Notes under the pieces: model-generated
What the model saw: the letters and a program-made list of their open reading frames with translations, nothing else
Told to the model about the DNA's origin: nothing
Database searches by the model: none
Program-made: the position numbers and the translations under genes
DNA from: an uncultured Opitutia bacterium
GTDB lineage: Bacteria; Verrucomicrobiota; Verrucomicrobiia; Opitutales; UBA953
Length of the DNA stretch: 41,155 nt
Direction of reading: 5' to 3'
Assembly: GCA_903850885.1 (NCBI GenBank)
Contig: CAINMU010000094.1
Location: forward strand, 1 to 41,155
Shown here: in pieces, positions 32,396 to 40,099 of the stretch
Layout of the letters: the number at the start of each line of letters is the position of its first letter
Numbering within the stretch: position 1 is the stretch's first letter

Positions 32396-34725
32396 ACGAA
32401 AAGAATCCGTCCACCATCCGCTATAACGATGAAATCGTGAGGCGTTTCACACTCGCCTCGATCTTCTGGGGCGTGGCTGGCATCCTCTTCGGGGTTTTTA
32501 TCGCGCTGCAACTGGCCTTCCCGGCGCTGAACTTCGGAATCCCGTACACCAGCTTCGGCCGCCTGCGACCGTTACACACCAACGCGGCCATCTTCGCGTT
32601 CATCGGCAACATGATGTTCGCCGGCGTCTACTACTCCTCGCAGCGTCTCCTCAAGACCCGACTCGCCTGCGAGTTTCTCAGCAAGGTCCACTTTTGGGGC
32701 TGGCAGTTCATCATCCTGCTCGCGGCCATCACCCTGCCCCTTGGCCTGACCCGCGGTAAGGAATACGCCGAGCTCATCTGGCCGATTAACATCCTCGTGG
32801 CCGTTATCTGGGTCGTCTTCGGCATCGTCTTCTTCACGACCCTTGCCCGTCGTCGCGAACGCAGCCTGTACGTCGCCATCTGGTTCTACATCGGCACAAT
32901 CATCACCGTCGCCCTGCTCTACGTGGTCAACCACCTCTCGCTCCCGACGAGCTTGCTGCACAGCTACCCTATCTTCAGCGGCGTGCAGGATGCGCTCGTG
33001 CAGTGGTGGTACGGCCATAACGCCGTAGCTTTCTTCCTCACCACGCCGATCCTTGGCATCATGTATTACTTCATCCCCAAGGCCGTGGGACGACCAGTCT
33101 ACAGCTACCGCCTTTCGATCATCCACTTCTGGTCGCTAATCTTCCTCTACATCTGGGCCGGTCCGCACCACCTGCTCAACACCGCCCTCCCCAGCTGGCT
33201 CCAGGGACTCGGCATGATCTTTTCGCTCATGCTTTGGGCGCCCTCCTGGGGCGGCATGCTGAACGGGCTGCTCACGTTGCGCGGCGCATGGGATAAGCTG
33301 CGCACCGACCCCGTGGTCAAGTTCATGGCGGCGGCCGTGACGTTCTACGGCATGGCCACCTTCGAAGGCCCCCTGCTCTCGATCAAGGCCGTCAACGCCC
33401 TCGGCCACTATACCGACTGGATCATCGGCCACGTCCACGCCGGCACCCTCGGCTGGAACGGCTTCATGGCCGCGGGCATGTTCTACTGGCTCGTGCCGCG
33501 ACTCTGGGGCACGAAACTGCACAGCGAACGACTTGCGAACCTCCATTTCTGGCTGGGGATGATCGGCATCCTCTTCTACGTCGCCTCGATGTGGGTCGCC
33601 GGCATTGGCCAAGGCCTCTCGCTCAACGAGCTCACCGCTGACGGCTCCGCCCCGGCCAACACTTTCATCGAGACGCTGAAGAACATCATCCCGATGTACT
33701 ACCTCCGCGCCCTCGGCGGCGGCCTCTATCTCGTCGGCTACCTACTGATGGTCTACAACCTCGTCCGCACCATCCGTGGCGGCGTCGCCACCGACGGCAC
33801 GCTGCAGGTCGCCGAAGCGGCGCCGGCGGCGGCGCCCGCCAAGGCCTTCGCCGGCTTCCTCAACCCTCCGGTGCTCTTCACCCTCTCCATCATCGTGATG
33901 GTCTGCGTCTGGCTGCTTGGCCAAGGCGGCTGGAGCACGTTCGGACTCGTCGGCGCGATCATCGCAACCCTCGCCACAATCGCGCACTTCGAGCTCAACA
34001 GTTACGGCTGGAAACAGTGGCATGAGGAGCTCCTGCATAACGCCTTTCCTTTCGCCATCCTTTCGCTCATCGCCGTCGCCATCGGCGGCTCCCTGCAGAT
34101 CATCCCGACCGTCGCGCTCTACCGCGGCGACGGTGACGCCAAGCTACTCGAAGGCAGGCGGCAGACGCCCTACCGTCCGCTGGAGCTCGCCGGACGCGAC
34201 ATCTACGTCCGCGAAGGCTGCTACAACTGCCACTCGCAGATGATCCGCACCCTGAAGCCCGACATCCTCCGCTACGGAGCGGGCCAGGGCTATTCGCGCC
34301 TCGGGGAATCGATCTACGACCGGCCCTTCCAGTGGGGCTCGCGTCGCACCGGCCCGGACCTCGCCCGCGAAGGCCTACTCCGTCCGGACCTGGCCTGGCA
34401 CTATCGCCACCTAAACAACCCCCGCGAACTCGAGCCGGATTCCATCATGCCGGCCTACCCTTGGCTGAAGGATGGACAGGTGGATCGCTCGCAACTCTTC
34501 GGCAAGATTTCGGCGCTGCGCACCCTCGGCGTGCCTTATAAGGCTGAAATCAGCACGCCTGGGGCCATCCAGGCCGATTATGAATCCCAGTCCAAAGAAA
34601 TCGCCAAAGCTCTTGCCGACAAGGGAATCAAAGTCTCCGCCGACGCCGAGATGGTAGCGCTCCTGGCCTACCTGAGCCGCCTCGGCCTCAACGTCGAACC
34701 CATCAAGACGGAGGACGCTCGCTGA
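32392..34725 (+). CDS. ccoNO: cbb3 cytochrome oxidase, fused CcoN-CcoO subunits
   Basis: This 777-residue protein joins the catalytic subunit (CcoN, about 1-480) and the mono-heme subunit (CcoO, about 530-777). CcoN is shown by about 12 membrane helices and conserved His: LHTNAAIFAFIGN, WYGHNAVAFFLT, IWAGPHHLLNTALP and GHVHAGTLGWNGF. CcoO is shown by a membrane helix near 560 and the heme motif C610-Y-N-C613-H614, with PDLAREG and MPAYPWL for the Met ligand. The linker about 485-500 is Ala-rich. Together they form the proton-pumping oxidase of high oxygen affinity. Fusion of N and O is known in some Bacteroidetes and Verrucomicrobia. The gene overlaps ccoS by four bases and ccoQ starts one base after it. 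Confidence 0.95.
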   Translation: MNEKNPSTIRYNDEIVRRFTLASIFWGVAGILFGVFIALQLAFPALNFGIPYTSFGRLRPLHTNAAIFAFIGNMMFAGVYYSSQRLLKTRLACEFLSKVHFWGWQFIILLAAITLPLGLTRGKEYAELIWPINILVAVIWVVFGIVFFTTLARRRERSLYVAIWFYIGTIITVALLYVVNHLSLPTSLLHSYPIFSGVQDALVQWWYGHNAVAFFLTTPILGIMYYFIPKAVGRPVYSYRLSIIHFWSLIFLYIWAGPHHLLNTALPSWLQGLGMIFSLMLWAPSWGGMLNGLLTLRGAWDKLRTDPVVKFMAAAVTFYGMATFEGPLLSIKAVNALGHYTDWIIGHVHAGTLGWNGFMAAGMFYWLVPRLWGTKLHSERLANLHFWLGMIGILFYVASMWVAGIGQGLSLNELTADGSAPANTFIETLKNIIPMYYLRALGGGLYLVGYLLMVYNLVRTIRGGVATDGTLQVAEAAPAAAPAKAFAGFLNPPVLFTLSIIVMVCVWLLGQGGWSTFGLVGAIIATLATIAHFELNSYGWKQWHEELLHNAFPFAILSLIAVAIGGSLQIIPTVALYRGDGDAKLLEGRRQTPYRPLELAGRDIYVREGCYNCHSQMIRTLKPDILRYGAGQGYSRLGESIYDRPFQWGSRRTGPDLAREGLLRPDLAWHYRHLNNPRELEPDSIMPAYPWLKDGQVDRSQLFGKISALRTLGVPYKAEISTPGAIQADYESQSKEIAKALADKGIKVSADAEMVALLAYLSRLGLNVEPIKTEDAR

Positions 34726-34726
34726 G

Positions 34727-34885
34727 ATGTTTCGCCGCATCATCTGGGAAGACCTCCTACGCGACCTGCAGGCAGCCGGCCTACTACTCCTAGGCATCGC
34801 CATCGTCCTGCTGCTCGCCCGCGTCTTGACGACGCCCAAGGACGAAGTCCGCCGGCTCTCCGAACTTCCCCTTAACGACGAATAA
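34727..34885 (+). CDS. ccoQ: CcoQ-like small cbb3 subunit
   Basis: This 52-residue protein begins MFRRIIWEDLLRDLQAAG, has one membrane helix (about 17-33, AGLLLLGIAIVLLLAR), and ends with the charged tail PKDEVRRLSELPLNDE. Size, one helix and place between ccoO and ccoP fit CcoQ/FixQ, which stabilises the oxidase. Sequence similarity in this family is weak, so the call rests mainly on position. It starts one base after the ccoNO stop and ends eight bases before ccoP. Confidence 0.75.
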   Translation: MFRRIIWEDLLRDLQAAGLLLLGIAIVLLLARVLTTPKDEVRRLSELPLNDE

Positions 34886-34893
34886 TCCCGACC

Positions 34894-35487
34894 ATGACCA
34901 AAGATCAGACTCGCGGCTCCAAGCCTGTCATCATGCCGCATTCGTATGACGGGATCCAGGAATACGACCAAAGCCTTCCGAACTGGTGGCTGTTCACCTT
35001 ATTCGGCTCGATCGTCTTCGCCTTCCTCTACTGGCTGGCGAACTTCGTGACCGGCACGCTTCCCGATGACCGGGTGGCGATTAACACGGAGATCGACGCC
35101 CTTGAGGCTCGCCAACTGGCGGCGATCAAGGACCTGGACGAGCCCACACTCTGGAAGATGAGCCGTAACTCGAAGACAGTCGCCGAAGGCCAGGCCGTCT
35201 ACAACTCCCTCTGCTTCACCTGCCACGGCCCCACCCTCGCCGGCATAAAAGGCCTCGGCTTCCGTCTTAACGACGACCTCTGGGTGCACGGCAACACGCC
35301 GACCGCCATCTTCAACAACGTCAGCGAAGGCATCACCTTTGAAGGCAAGCCGACCGGCATGGCCGCACAGAAAGTCCTCGGCACCGGCCGCATCGCCGCC
35401 GTGACCGCCTTCCTTCTGTCGAAACAGAAGGAAGGGGCCATGAAGGTCATCCCGCGCAAGGACGAGCCGTCCCAACTTACCCCTTAA
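34894..35487 (+). CDS. ccoP: CcoP-like cbb3 subunit with one heme site
   Basis: This 197-residue membrane-anchored cytochrome c has the CcoP start HSYDGIQEYDQSLPNWWLF, a membrane helix (about 32-50) and one heme motif, C107-F-T-C110-H111. The canonical proteobacterial CcoP is near 300 residues with two such motifs; only one is present here, and the protein is correspondingly shorter. It passes electrons into the CcoO/CcoN core. A Met ligand could be in KPTGMAA. Its stop overlaps the ccoG start by one base (TAATG). Confidence 0.9.
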   Translation: MTKDQTRGSKPVIMPHSYDGIQEYDQSLPNWWLFTLFGSIVFAFLYWLANFVTGTLPDDRVAINTEIDALEARQLAAIKDLDEPTLWKMSRNSKTVAEGQAVYNSLCFTCHGPTLAGIKGLGFRLNDDLWVHGNTPTAIFNNVSEGITFEGKPTGMAAQKVLGTGRIAAVTAFLLSKQKEGAMKVIPRKDEPSQLTP

Positions 35488-36887
35488 TGAAACCCACCCC
35501 TATTCGCGAAAGCGTCACCACTATCGGTCACGACGGTACGCGCCGCTTCCTGCAGCCGGCCCTCATTTTTGGCTCGTGGTGGAGGGCCCGTCGCGCCGTC
35601 GCCTGGCTGCTCATCGCCTTCTTCGCCGCCCTGCCCTGGATCGAGATCGACGGCTTTCCCGCCGTCTTCCTCGACGTCGAGCACCGTCACTTCCACCTGC
35701 TCGGCACAATGATGGGGCTGGGCGACATTTGGCTCCTCTTCTTCGTCATCACCGGGTGGGGCTTCCTGATCTACGCGACGACCGCGCTCCTCGGGCGCAT
35801 CTGGTGCGGCTGGGCCTGCCCGCAGACGGTCTACCTCGAACACGTCTTCCGCGTCGTCGACCGCCTCTTCGAGGGCGACCACGTCAGCCGAGCCAAGCTT
35901 GACGACCAGCCGTGGAGCGCACCCAACAAGATGCTCCGCCGCGGAGCGCGCGCCTTCGCATACCTAGTGCTATGCTGGGCTGTCGCGCATATCTTCCTAG
36001 CCTACTTCATCTCAATCCCGGGACTCTACCCGATGATCACCGACGCGCCTCTGGCCCACCCGGCGGCGTTCGTGGCGATGGCCATCGCGACGGGCTTGCT
36101 GTTCTTCAACTTCTGGTGGTTCCGCGAACAGCTCTGCTTGATCGTCTGCCCCTACGGCCGCCTGCAGTCGGCCCTCATCGACGACGATTCGGTCATCGTC
36201 GGCTACGACGAAAAACGCGGTGAGCCCCACGGCAAAGCCGCCCCGGGCATCCCCACCGGAGACTGCGTCGACTGCCGCCGCTGCGTCCAGGTCTGCCCCA
36301 CAGGCATCGACATCCGCCATGGCCTGCAGATGGAATGCATCGCCTGCACGGCCTGCGTCGACGCCTGCGACGACGTGATGACGAAGCTCAAACGCCCGAC
36401 TGGCCTAGTCCGCTATGCCTCCCTGCGCGAGCTCAACGGCGGCAAGACCCGCTTCCTCCGTCCGCGCACGGTCCTGTACGCGGCCTTGCTCGTCATCGGC
36501 CTCATCGTCGCCTCGATCGCCGTCCTGCGCGTCCAGCCCGCCGCGTTCAAACTGAGCCGTCCGCCGCAGACCGAGCTCTACGCCCTGAGCGAAGCCTCCG
36601 TCGCGAATGTCTTCCGGGCCAAGATCCAGAACAAGGACGAGATCCCCCGACGCTTCTTCATCTCGGCCGAATCTCCCGCGACCAAGGTCACCGTCCTCAA
36701 CCAATCGGTCGGCATGGTCATCGCGCCCCTGACCGAGATCACGCTGCCGCTGACGCTGCTGGTGGACCGCCAGGACTACCGTGGCGAATTCAACTTCATG
36801 CTCCGCCTCCGCAGCGAGGATGGCGAGATCTCCCTCCTCCAGAAAGCCCACTTCATCGGACCTGATCCGCGCACCCTGAAGCAATGA
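35487..36887 (+). CDS. ccoG: CcoG/RdxA ferredoxin-like membrane protein (cbb3 copper handling)
   Basis: This 466-residue protein has about four membrane helices in its first half, with RIWCGWACPQTVYLEHVF (about 109-126) and CLIVCPYGRLQ. Two 4Fe-4S clusters follow: C260-V-D-C-R-R-C-V-Q-V-C270 and C284-I-A-C-T-A-C-V-D-A-C294. The C-terminal immunoglobulin-like domain (about 340-466) is typical of CcoG. CcoG reduces Cu(II) so that CcoI and others can supply Cu(I) to the oxidase. It overlaps ccoP by one base and the next ORF by four bases (ATGA). Confidence 0.95.
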   Translation: MKPTPIRESVTTIGHDGTRRFLQPALIFGSWWRARRAVAWLLIAFFAALPWIEIDGFPAVFLDVEHRHFHLLGTMMGLGDIWLLFFVITGWGFLIYATTALLGRIWCGWACPQTVYLEHVFRVVDRLFEGDHVSRAKLDDQPWSAPNKMLRRGARAFAYLVLCWAVAHIFLAYFISIPGLYPMITDAPLAHPAAFVAMAIATGLLFFNFWWFREQLCLIVCPYGRLQSALIDDDSVIVGYDEKRGEPHGKAAPGIPTGDCVDCRRCVQVCPTGIDIRHGLQMECIACTACVDACDDVMTKLKRPTGLVRYASLRELNGGKTRFLRPRTVLYAALLVIGLIVASIAVLRVQPAAFKLSRPPQTELYALSEASVANVFRAKIQNKDEIPRRFFISAESPATKVTVLNQSVGMVIAPLTEITLPLTLLVDRQDYRGEFNFMLRLRSEDGEISLLQKAHFIGPDPRTLKQ

Positions 36888-37039
36888 ACCTCCTGCGCCG
36901 CCATCCTTGGATTCCCCTCGCCGCCCTCTTCCTGGGCTTCGTGGCGGTCTGGGCCTGCTGGCTAAACATCGCCCTGCGGAACGCACCCGAATCGGTGGCA
37001 CCCGTCAACCCGCCGCCCGCCCATGCTCCCGCTCGTTGA
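36884..37039 (+). CDS. Tiny membrane protein in CcoH position (shortened CcoH-like)
   Basis: This 51-residue protein starts MNLLRRHPWIPLAALFLGFV, giving a membrane helix (about 10-30), and ends with a Pro-rich tail. The N-terminus resembles the first helix of CcoH/FixH (the W/P-rich start HPWIPLA), which stands here in cbb3 operons, but CcoH normally continues for about 100 more residues and that domain is absent. It overlaps ccoG by four bases (ATGA) and the next gene by 17 bases in another frame, which supports translation. An alternative is a chance ORF, but the tight overlaps speak against that. Confidence 0.6.
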   Translation: MNLLRRHPWIPLAALFLGFVAVWACWLNIALRNAPESVAPVNPPPAHAPAR

Positions 37040-37697
37040 GACCGGCGCCGGCGCCTTCCTGGCCGGCCTGGCGGTATCGCCGCACTGCGGCGCCATGTGC
37101 GCCCCGCTGACGTGCGCCCTCGGTCCATGGAAGGCGAGCACCGACCAGCGGCTCGGCTTCACGACCGCCTATCACCTGACCCGCACCCTCGCCTACGCCG
37201 CCTGCGGCGCGCTGGCCGGCTTCCTCGGCGCGAAGTTCGGCCGCTGGATGGCCCTGCCGCTCATGGATTATCTTCCATGGGCGATGGTCGTCTTCCTGGT
37301 CGCCCTGGCCTTCGGCCTTGATCGCGGCTTCGGCGCACCGGCCTTCCTGCGCAAACGTCACGCCCATTGGATGCGACTGACCCAGGACCGCAGCCCAGCT
37401 TTTGCCGGCGCGTTGCTGGGGATACTCAGCCCCCTCCTGCCATGCGGTCCGCTCCACGCCCTATTCGGCTTGGCCCTACTGAGCGGCCAAGCCCTGCACG
37501 GCGCCGAGATCGGGTTCGGCTTCGCCCTTGGCACCATTCCCCTGCTGTGGGCCGCGCAGATGGGCTACCATCGCCTATCCATCCGCCTCGGGGAAGCCCG
37601 CAGCATCCGCCTCCGTCGCGGCCTCGCCGGCCTGGCGGCGCTGGCGCTCCTGACCAAACTCCTCTGGTTCCAAACATCGGGCAATGTCTGCCTCTAA
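37023..37697 (+). CDS. UreH/TauE-SafE-like membrane protein of the cbb3 cluster
   Basis: This 224-residue protein is almost entirely membrane helices (about six). It begins with AGLAVSPHCGAMCAPLTCAL, in which HCxxMC is the signature of the UreH-like/sulfite exporter-type family often found in cbb3 gene clusters, and a second Cys-Pro site is GILSPLLPCGPLH. Members of this family are thought to handle copper or thiol cofactors; the role in the oxidase is not settled. It overlaps the small ORF by 17 bases and ccoI by 14 bases. Confidence 0.85.
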   Translation: MLPLVETGAGAFLAGLAVSPHCGAMCAPLTCALGPWKASTDQRLGFTTAYHLTRTLAYAACGALAGFLGAKFGRWMALPLMDYLPWAMVVFLVALAFGLDRGFGAPAFLRKRHAHWMRLTQDRSPAFAGALLGILSPLLPCGPLHALFGLALLSGQALHGAEIGFGFALGTIPLLWAAQMGYHRLSIRLGEARSIRLRRGLAGLAALALLTKLLWFQTSGNVCL

Positions 37698-40035
37698 AGC
37701 CAAGCCCTGCCGCCATTGCGGCTCCGCCATCCTGAATCCGCTGGCGCCGGCCGGCTTCTGCTGCGCCGGCTGCGAACAGGTCCACGGTCTCATCCTTAGC
37801 TGCGGGCTCGAACGCTATTACGAACTCCGCTCCGAAGCGATCGCCCCGGTCAACGAGACCATCCTCGGCTCGCATGACTTCGACTGGCTTCGCGACGCGC
37901 AGAAGTCCAGCGACCTTGCCGGACGACGCTCGCTCCGGGTCGCCTTACGCGGCCTCTCCTGCGTCGGCTGCGTTTGGCTGATTGAGAAACTGCTCTCTGA
38001 GTGCGCCGGGAACATCGCCGGACGCGTCAACGCGCATCGCGGTACGGTCCGCCTCGAGTGGGGCGAAGGCGCCGACCTCACGGCGGCGGCGCGCCGACTG
38101 GCGGGCTTCGGCTACCTCATGGCGCCCGACGACGGCGAAGATTATCGCGAAGAAGACGGACTGACCACGCGGCTCGGCCTGTGCGCGGCGTTCGCGATGA
38201 ACGCGATGCTCAATTCGGTGCCGGCCTACCTGGGCATGAAGCAGGACGAACAGTTCGCGGAACTCTTCCGACTGCTCGCCGCCTTTTTCGCAACGCTCTC
38301 GATGCTGGTCGGCGGCAGCTACTTCGCCGCCCGCGCCTGGGCATCGCTGCGACGCGGCAAATTGCACATGGACCTGCCGATCGCCCTAGGGCTCTTCAGT
38401 GCTTATCTAGCCGCCTTCGTCGGCTGGGCGCTCCGCCTGCCCACCCTGGAGTATTGGGATTTCGTCTGCCTGTTCACGTTCCTGATGCTGGTGGGTCGAT
38501 GGACGCAGGAGCGGGCCATCGAGCAGAACCGACGTCGTCTGCCGGCCAGTTCGCCTTCGCTCCGCCCGGTCGACCTGTTCGAGATCGCGGATAGTGCCAC
38601 GTCGCTGCGTCGCATCCCAGTGGAGTCGCTCCAACCCGGGCAAATCTATAGCGTCCCCAGCGGACAAGTCGCGCCGGTCTGCAGTCGCCTGCTCCGCCAG
38701 GATACCGAACTCAGCCTGGCGTGGATCAACGGCGAATCCGAACCCGTCGTCTACCCGGCCGGACGCCTTGTGCCATCCGGCGCCCTAAATATCGGCCAAG
38801 AACCGCTTCGGCTGGAAGCCGCTGAGACATGGGATGGCTCGATGTTACGGAAACTTACCGACGCAGGAGGCGATGGCGCGTTCGTGCCGCGTCAGCTCGA
38901 ACACATCCTGAGCCTCTACCTCGGTATCGTCATCTCGCTGGCCGCGCTCGCCTTCGGACTCCGCGGTGCGCTCACGGGCGACTGGCCGCAGGCCCTGCAA
39001 GCGGCCATCTCGATCCTAATCGTTTCGTGCCCCTGCGCCATCGGTCTCGCCTTTCCGCTCGCGACCGAACTCGCCGTCGGCACGTTGCGTCGGGCCGGCG
39101 TCTACCTGCGCGACCATCGCGTGTGGGAACGCGCCCTGCGGGTGCGTCAGGTCGTCTTCGACAAGACTGGCACACTGACCCTCGAAAGCCCTCGCCTAGG
39201 CAATCCCGAGCTGCTGGGCGGATTGCCGAATGAAGCCCGCCGAGCCTTGTTCGCGCTGGTGAACACGAACCTGCATCCCTTCGGACGTAGCCTACGCGAG
39301 GCATTGGCGCAACATGAGGACCCCGCTCCGATATCAGGATGCCTCCGCAACGTGCCCGGCGCTGGCGTGATGCTGACGGACGCCCAAGGCGTCCGCTGGA
39401 CTGTCGGCAAGCCGGGCTGGCAGGGGAGCATTCCCGCCCCGACCGGCATGTCGGCTGCCGAGTTCTGCCGGGATGGCACGCGACTTGCGCTTTTCCTTTT
39501 CTCCGAACAATCCCGCGCCTACGCCAAGGAAGTCATCGACGGGCTAAGGGCGGAAGGTGTCGCGATATTCATCCTCTCCGGCGACCAATCGGAGAAAGTC
39601 GCCACGCTCCTGCGTAAGCTCGGACTACCCGCCGACAGCGGCCTCGGCGACCTCTCGCCCGAACAGAAAGCCGACTGGATCCGTCGTCACGACGGGGCCT
39701 CGACGCTCATGCTCGGGGACGGCGCCAACGACGCCCTTGCATTCTCCGAAGCCACGCTCCGCGGCACGCCGGTCGTGGACCTCGGGCTACTCGAACAGAA
39801 AGCCGACTTCTATCTCCTCGGTCGCGACCTACGCGGGCTCGGCCGCCTGTTCGCCGTGGCTCGCCACCGCCGCCGGGTGCTCACCGAAGTCTTCCTCTTC
39901 ACGATTGTCTATAACCTCGTCGCCATCGGCTTTTCCGCCGCCGGCCTCATGTCCCCGCTGCTCGCGACGGTCATGATGCCGACCAGCGCGATCCTCACGC
40001 TCGTGCATGTCACCGTGCGGATGCGTAAAGCGTAA
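37684..40035 (+). CDS. ccoI: Copper-type P1B ATPase CcoI/FixI for cbb3 assembly
   Basis: This 783-residue ATPase supplies copper to the cbb3 oxidase. The N-terminus has C9-R-H-C12 and C26-C27-A-G-C30 (a Cys-rich segment typical of CcoI), then a heavy-metal domain with C93-V-G-C96. Further motifs are the membrane site C449-P-C451, phosphorylated D493 in DKTGTLT, HPFGRSL (His-Pro motif) and GDGANDALAFSEA. All match P1B ATPases that move Cu(I). About eight membrane helices are expected. The gene overlaps the previous one by 14 bases and is the last of the operon. It converges on PNPase; the terminator between them has its T run on the PNPase strand only. Confidence 0.95.
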   Translation: MSASKAKPCRHCGSAILNPLAPAGFCCAGCEQVHGLILSCGLERYYELRSEAIAPVNETILGSHDFDWLRDAQKSSDLAGRRSLRVALRGLSCVGCVWLIEKLLSECAGNIAGRVNAHRGTVRLEWGEGADLTAAARRLAGFGYLMAPDDGEDYREEDGLTTRLGLCAAFAMNAMLNSVPAYLGMKQDEQFAELFRLLAAFFATLSMLVGGSYFAARAWASLRRGKLHMDLPIALGLFSAYLAAFVGWALRLPTLEYWDFVCLFTFLMLVGRWTQERAIEQNRRRLPASSPSLRPVDLFEIADSATSLRRIPVESLQPGQIYSVPSGQVAPVCSRLLRQDTELSLAWINGESEPVVYPAGRLVPSGALNIGQEPLRLEAAETWDGSMLRKLTDAGGDGAFVPRQLEHILSLYLGIVISLAALAFGLRGALTGDWPQALQAAISILIVSCPCAIGLAFPLATELAVGTLRRAGVYLRDHRVWERALRVRQVVFDKTGTLTLESPRLGNPELLGGLPNEARRALFALVNTNLHPFGRSLREALAQHEDPAPISGCLRNVPGAGVMLTDAQGVRWTVGKPGWQGSIPAPTGMSAAEFCRDGTRLALFLFSEQSRAYAKEVIDGLRAEGVAIFILSGDQSEKVATLLRKLGLPADSGLGDLSPEQKADWIRRHDGASTLMLGDGANDALAFSEATLRGTPVVDLGLLEQKADFYLLGRDLRGLGRLFAVARHRRRVLTEVFLFTIVYNLVAIGFSAAGLMSPLLATVMMPTSAILTLVHVTVRMRKA

Positions 40036-40048
40036 AGGAACCGGGCAC

Positions 40049-40078
40049 AAAAAAGGCCCCGGGGTGAGCCGGAGCCTT
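40049..40078 (-). terminator. Intrinsic terminator of PNPase gene
   Basis: On the minus strand AAGGCTCCGG, a six-base loop and CCGGGGCCTT form a ten-base stem with one mismatch, followed by a T run (40054-40049). No T run follows on the plus strand, so ccoI may lack its own terminator. The bases after the T run, GTGCCCGG, match those after the groEL terminator. Confidence 0.85.
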
Positions 40079-40099
40079 ATCTGGTCGTACAACCGATGC

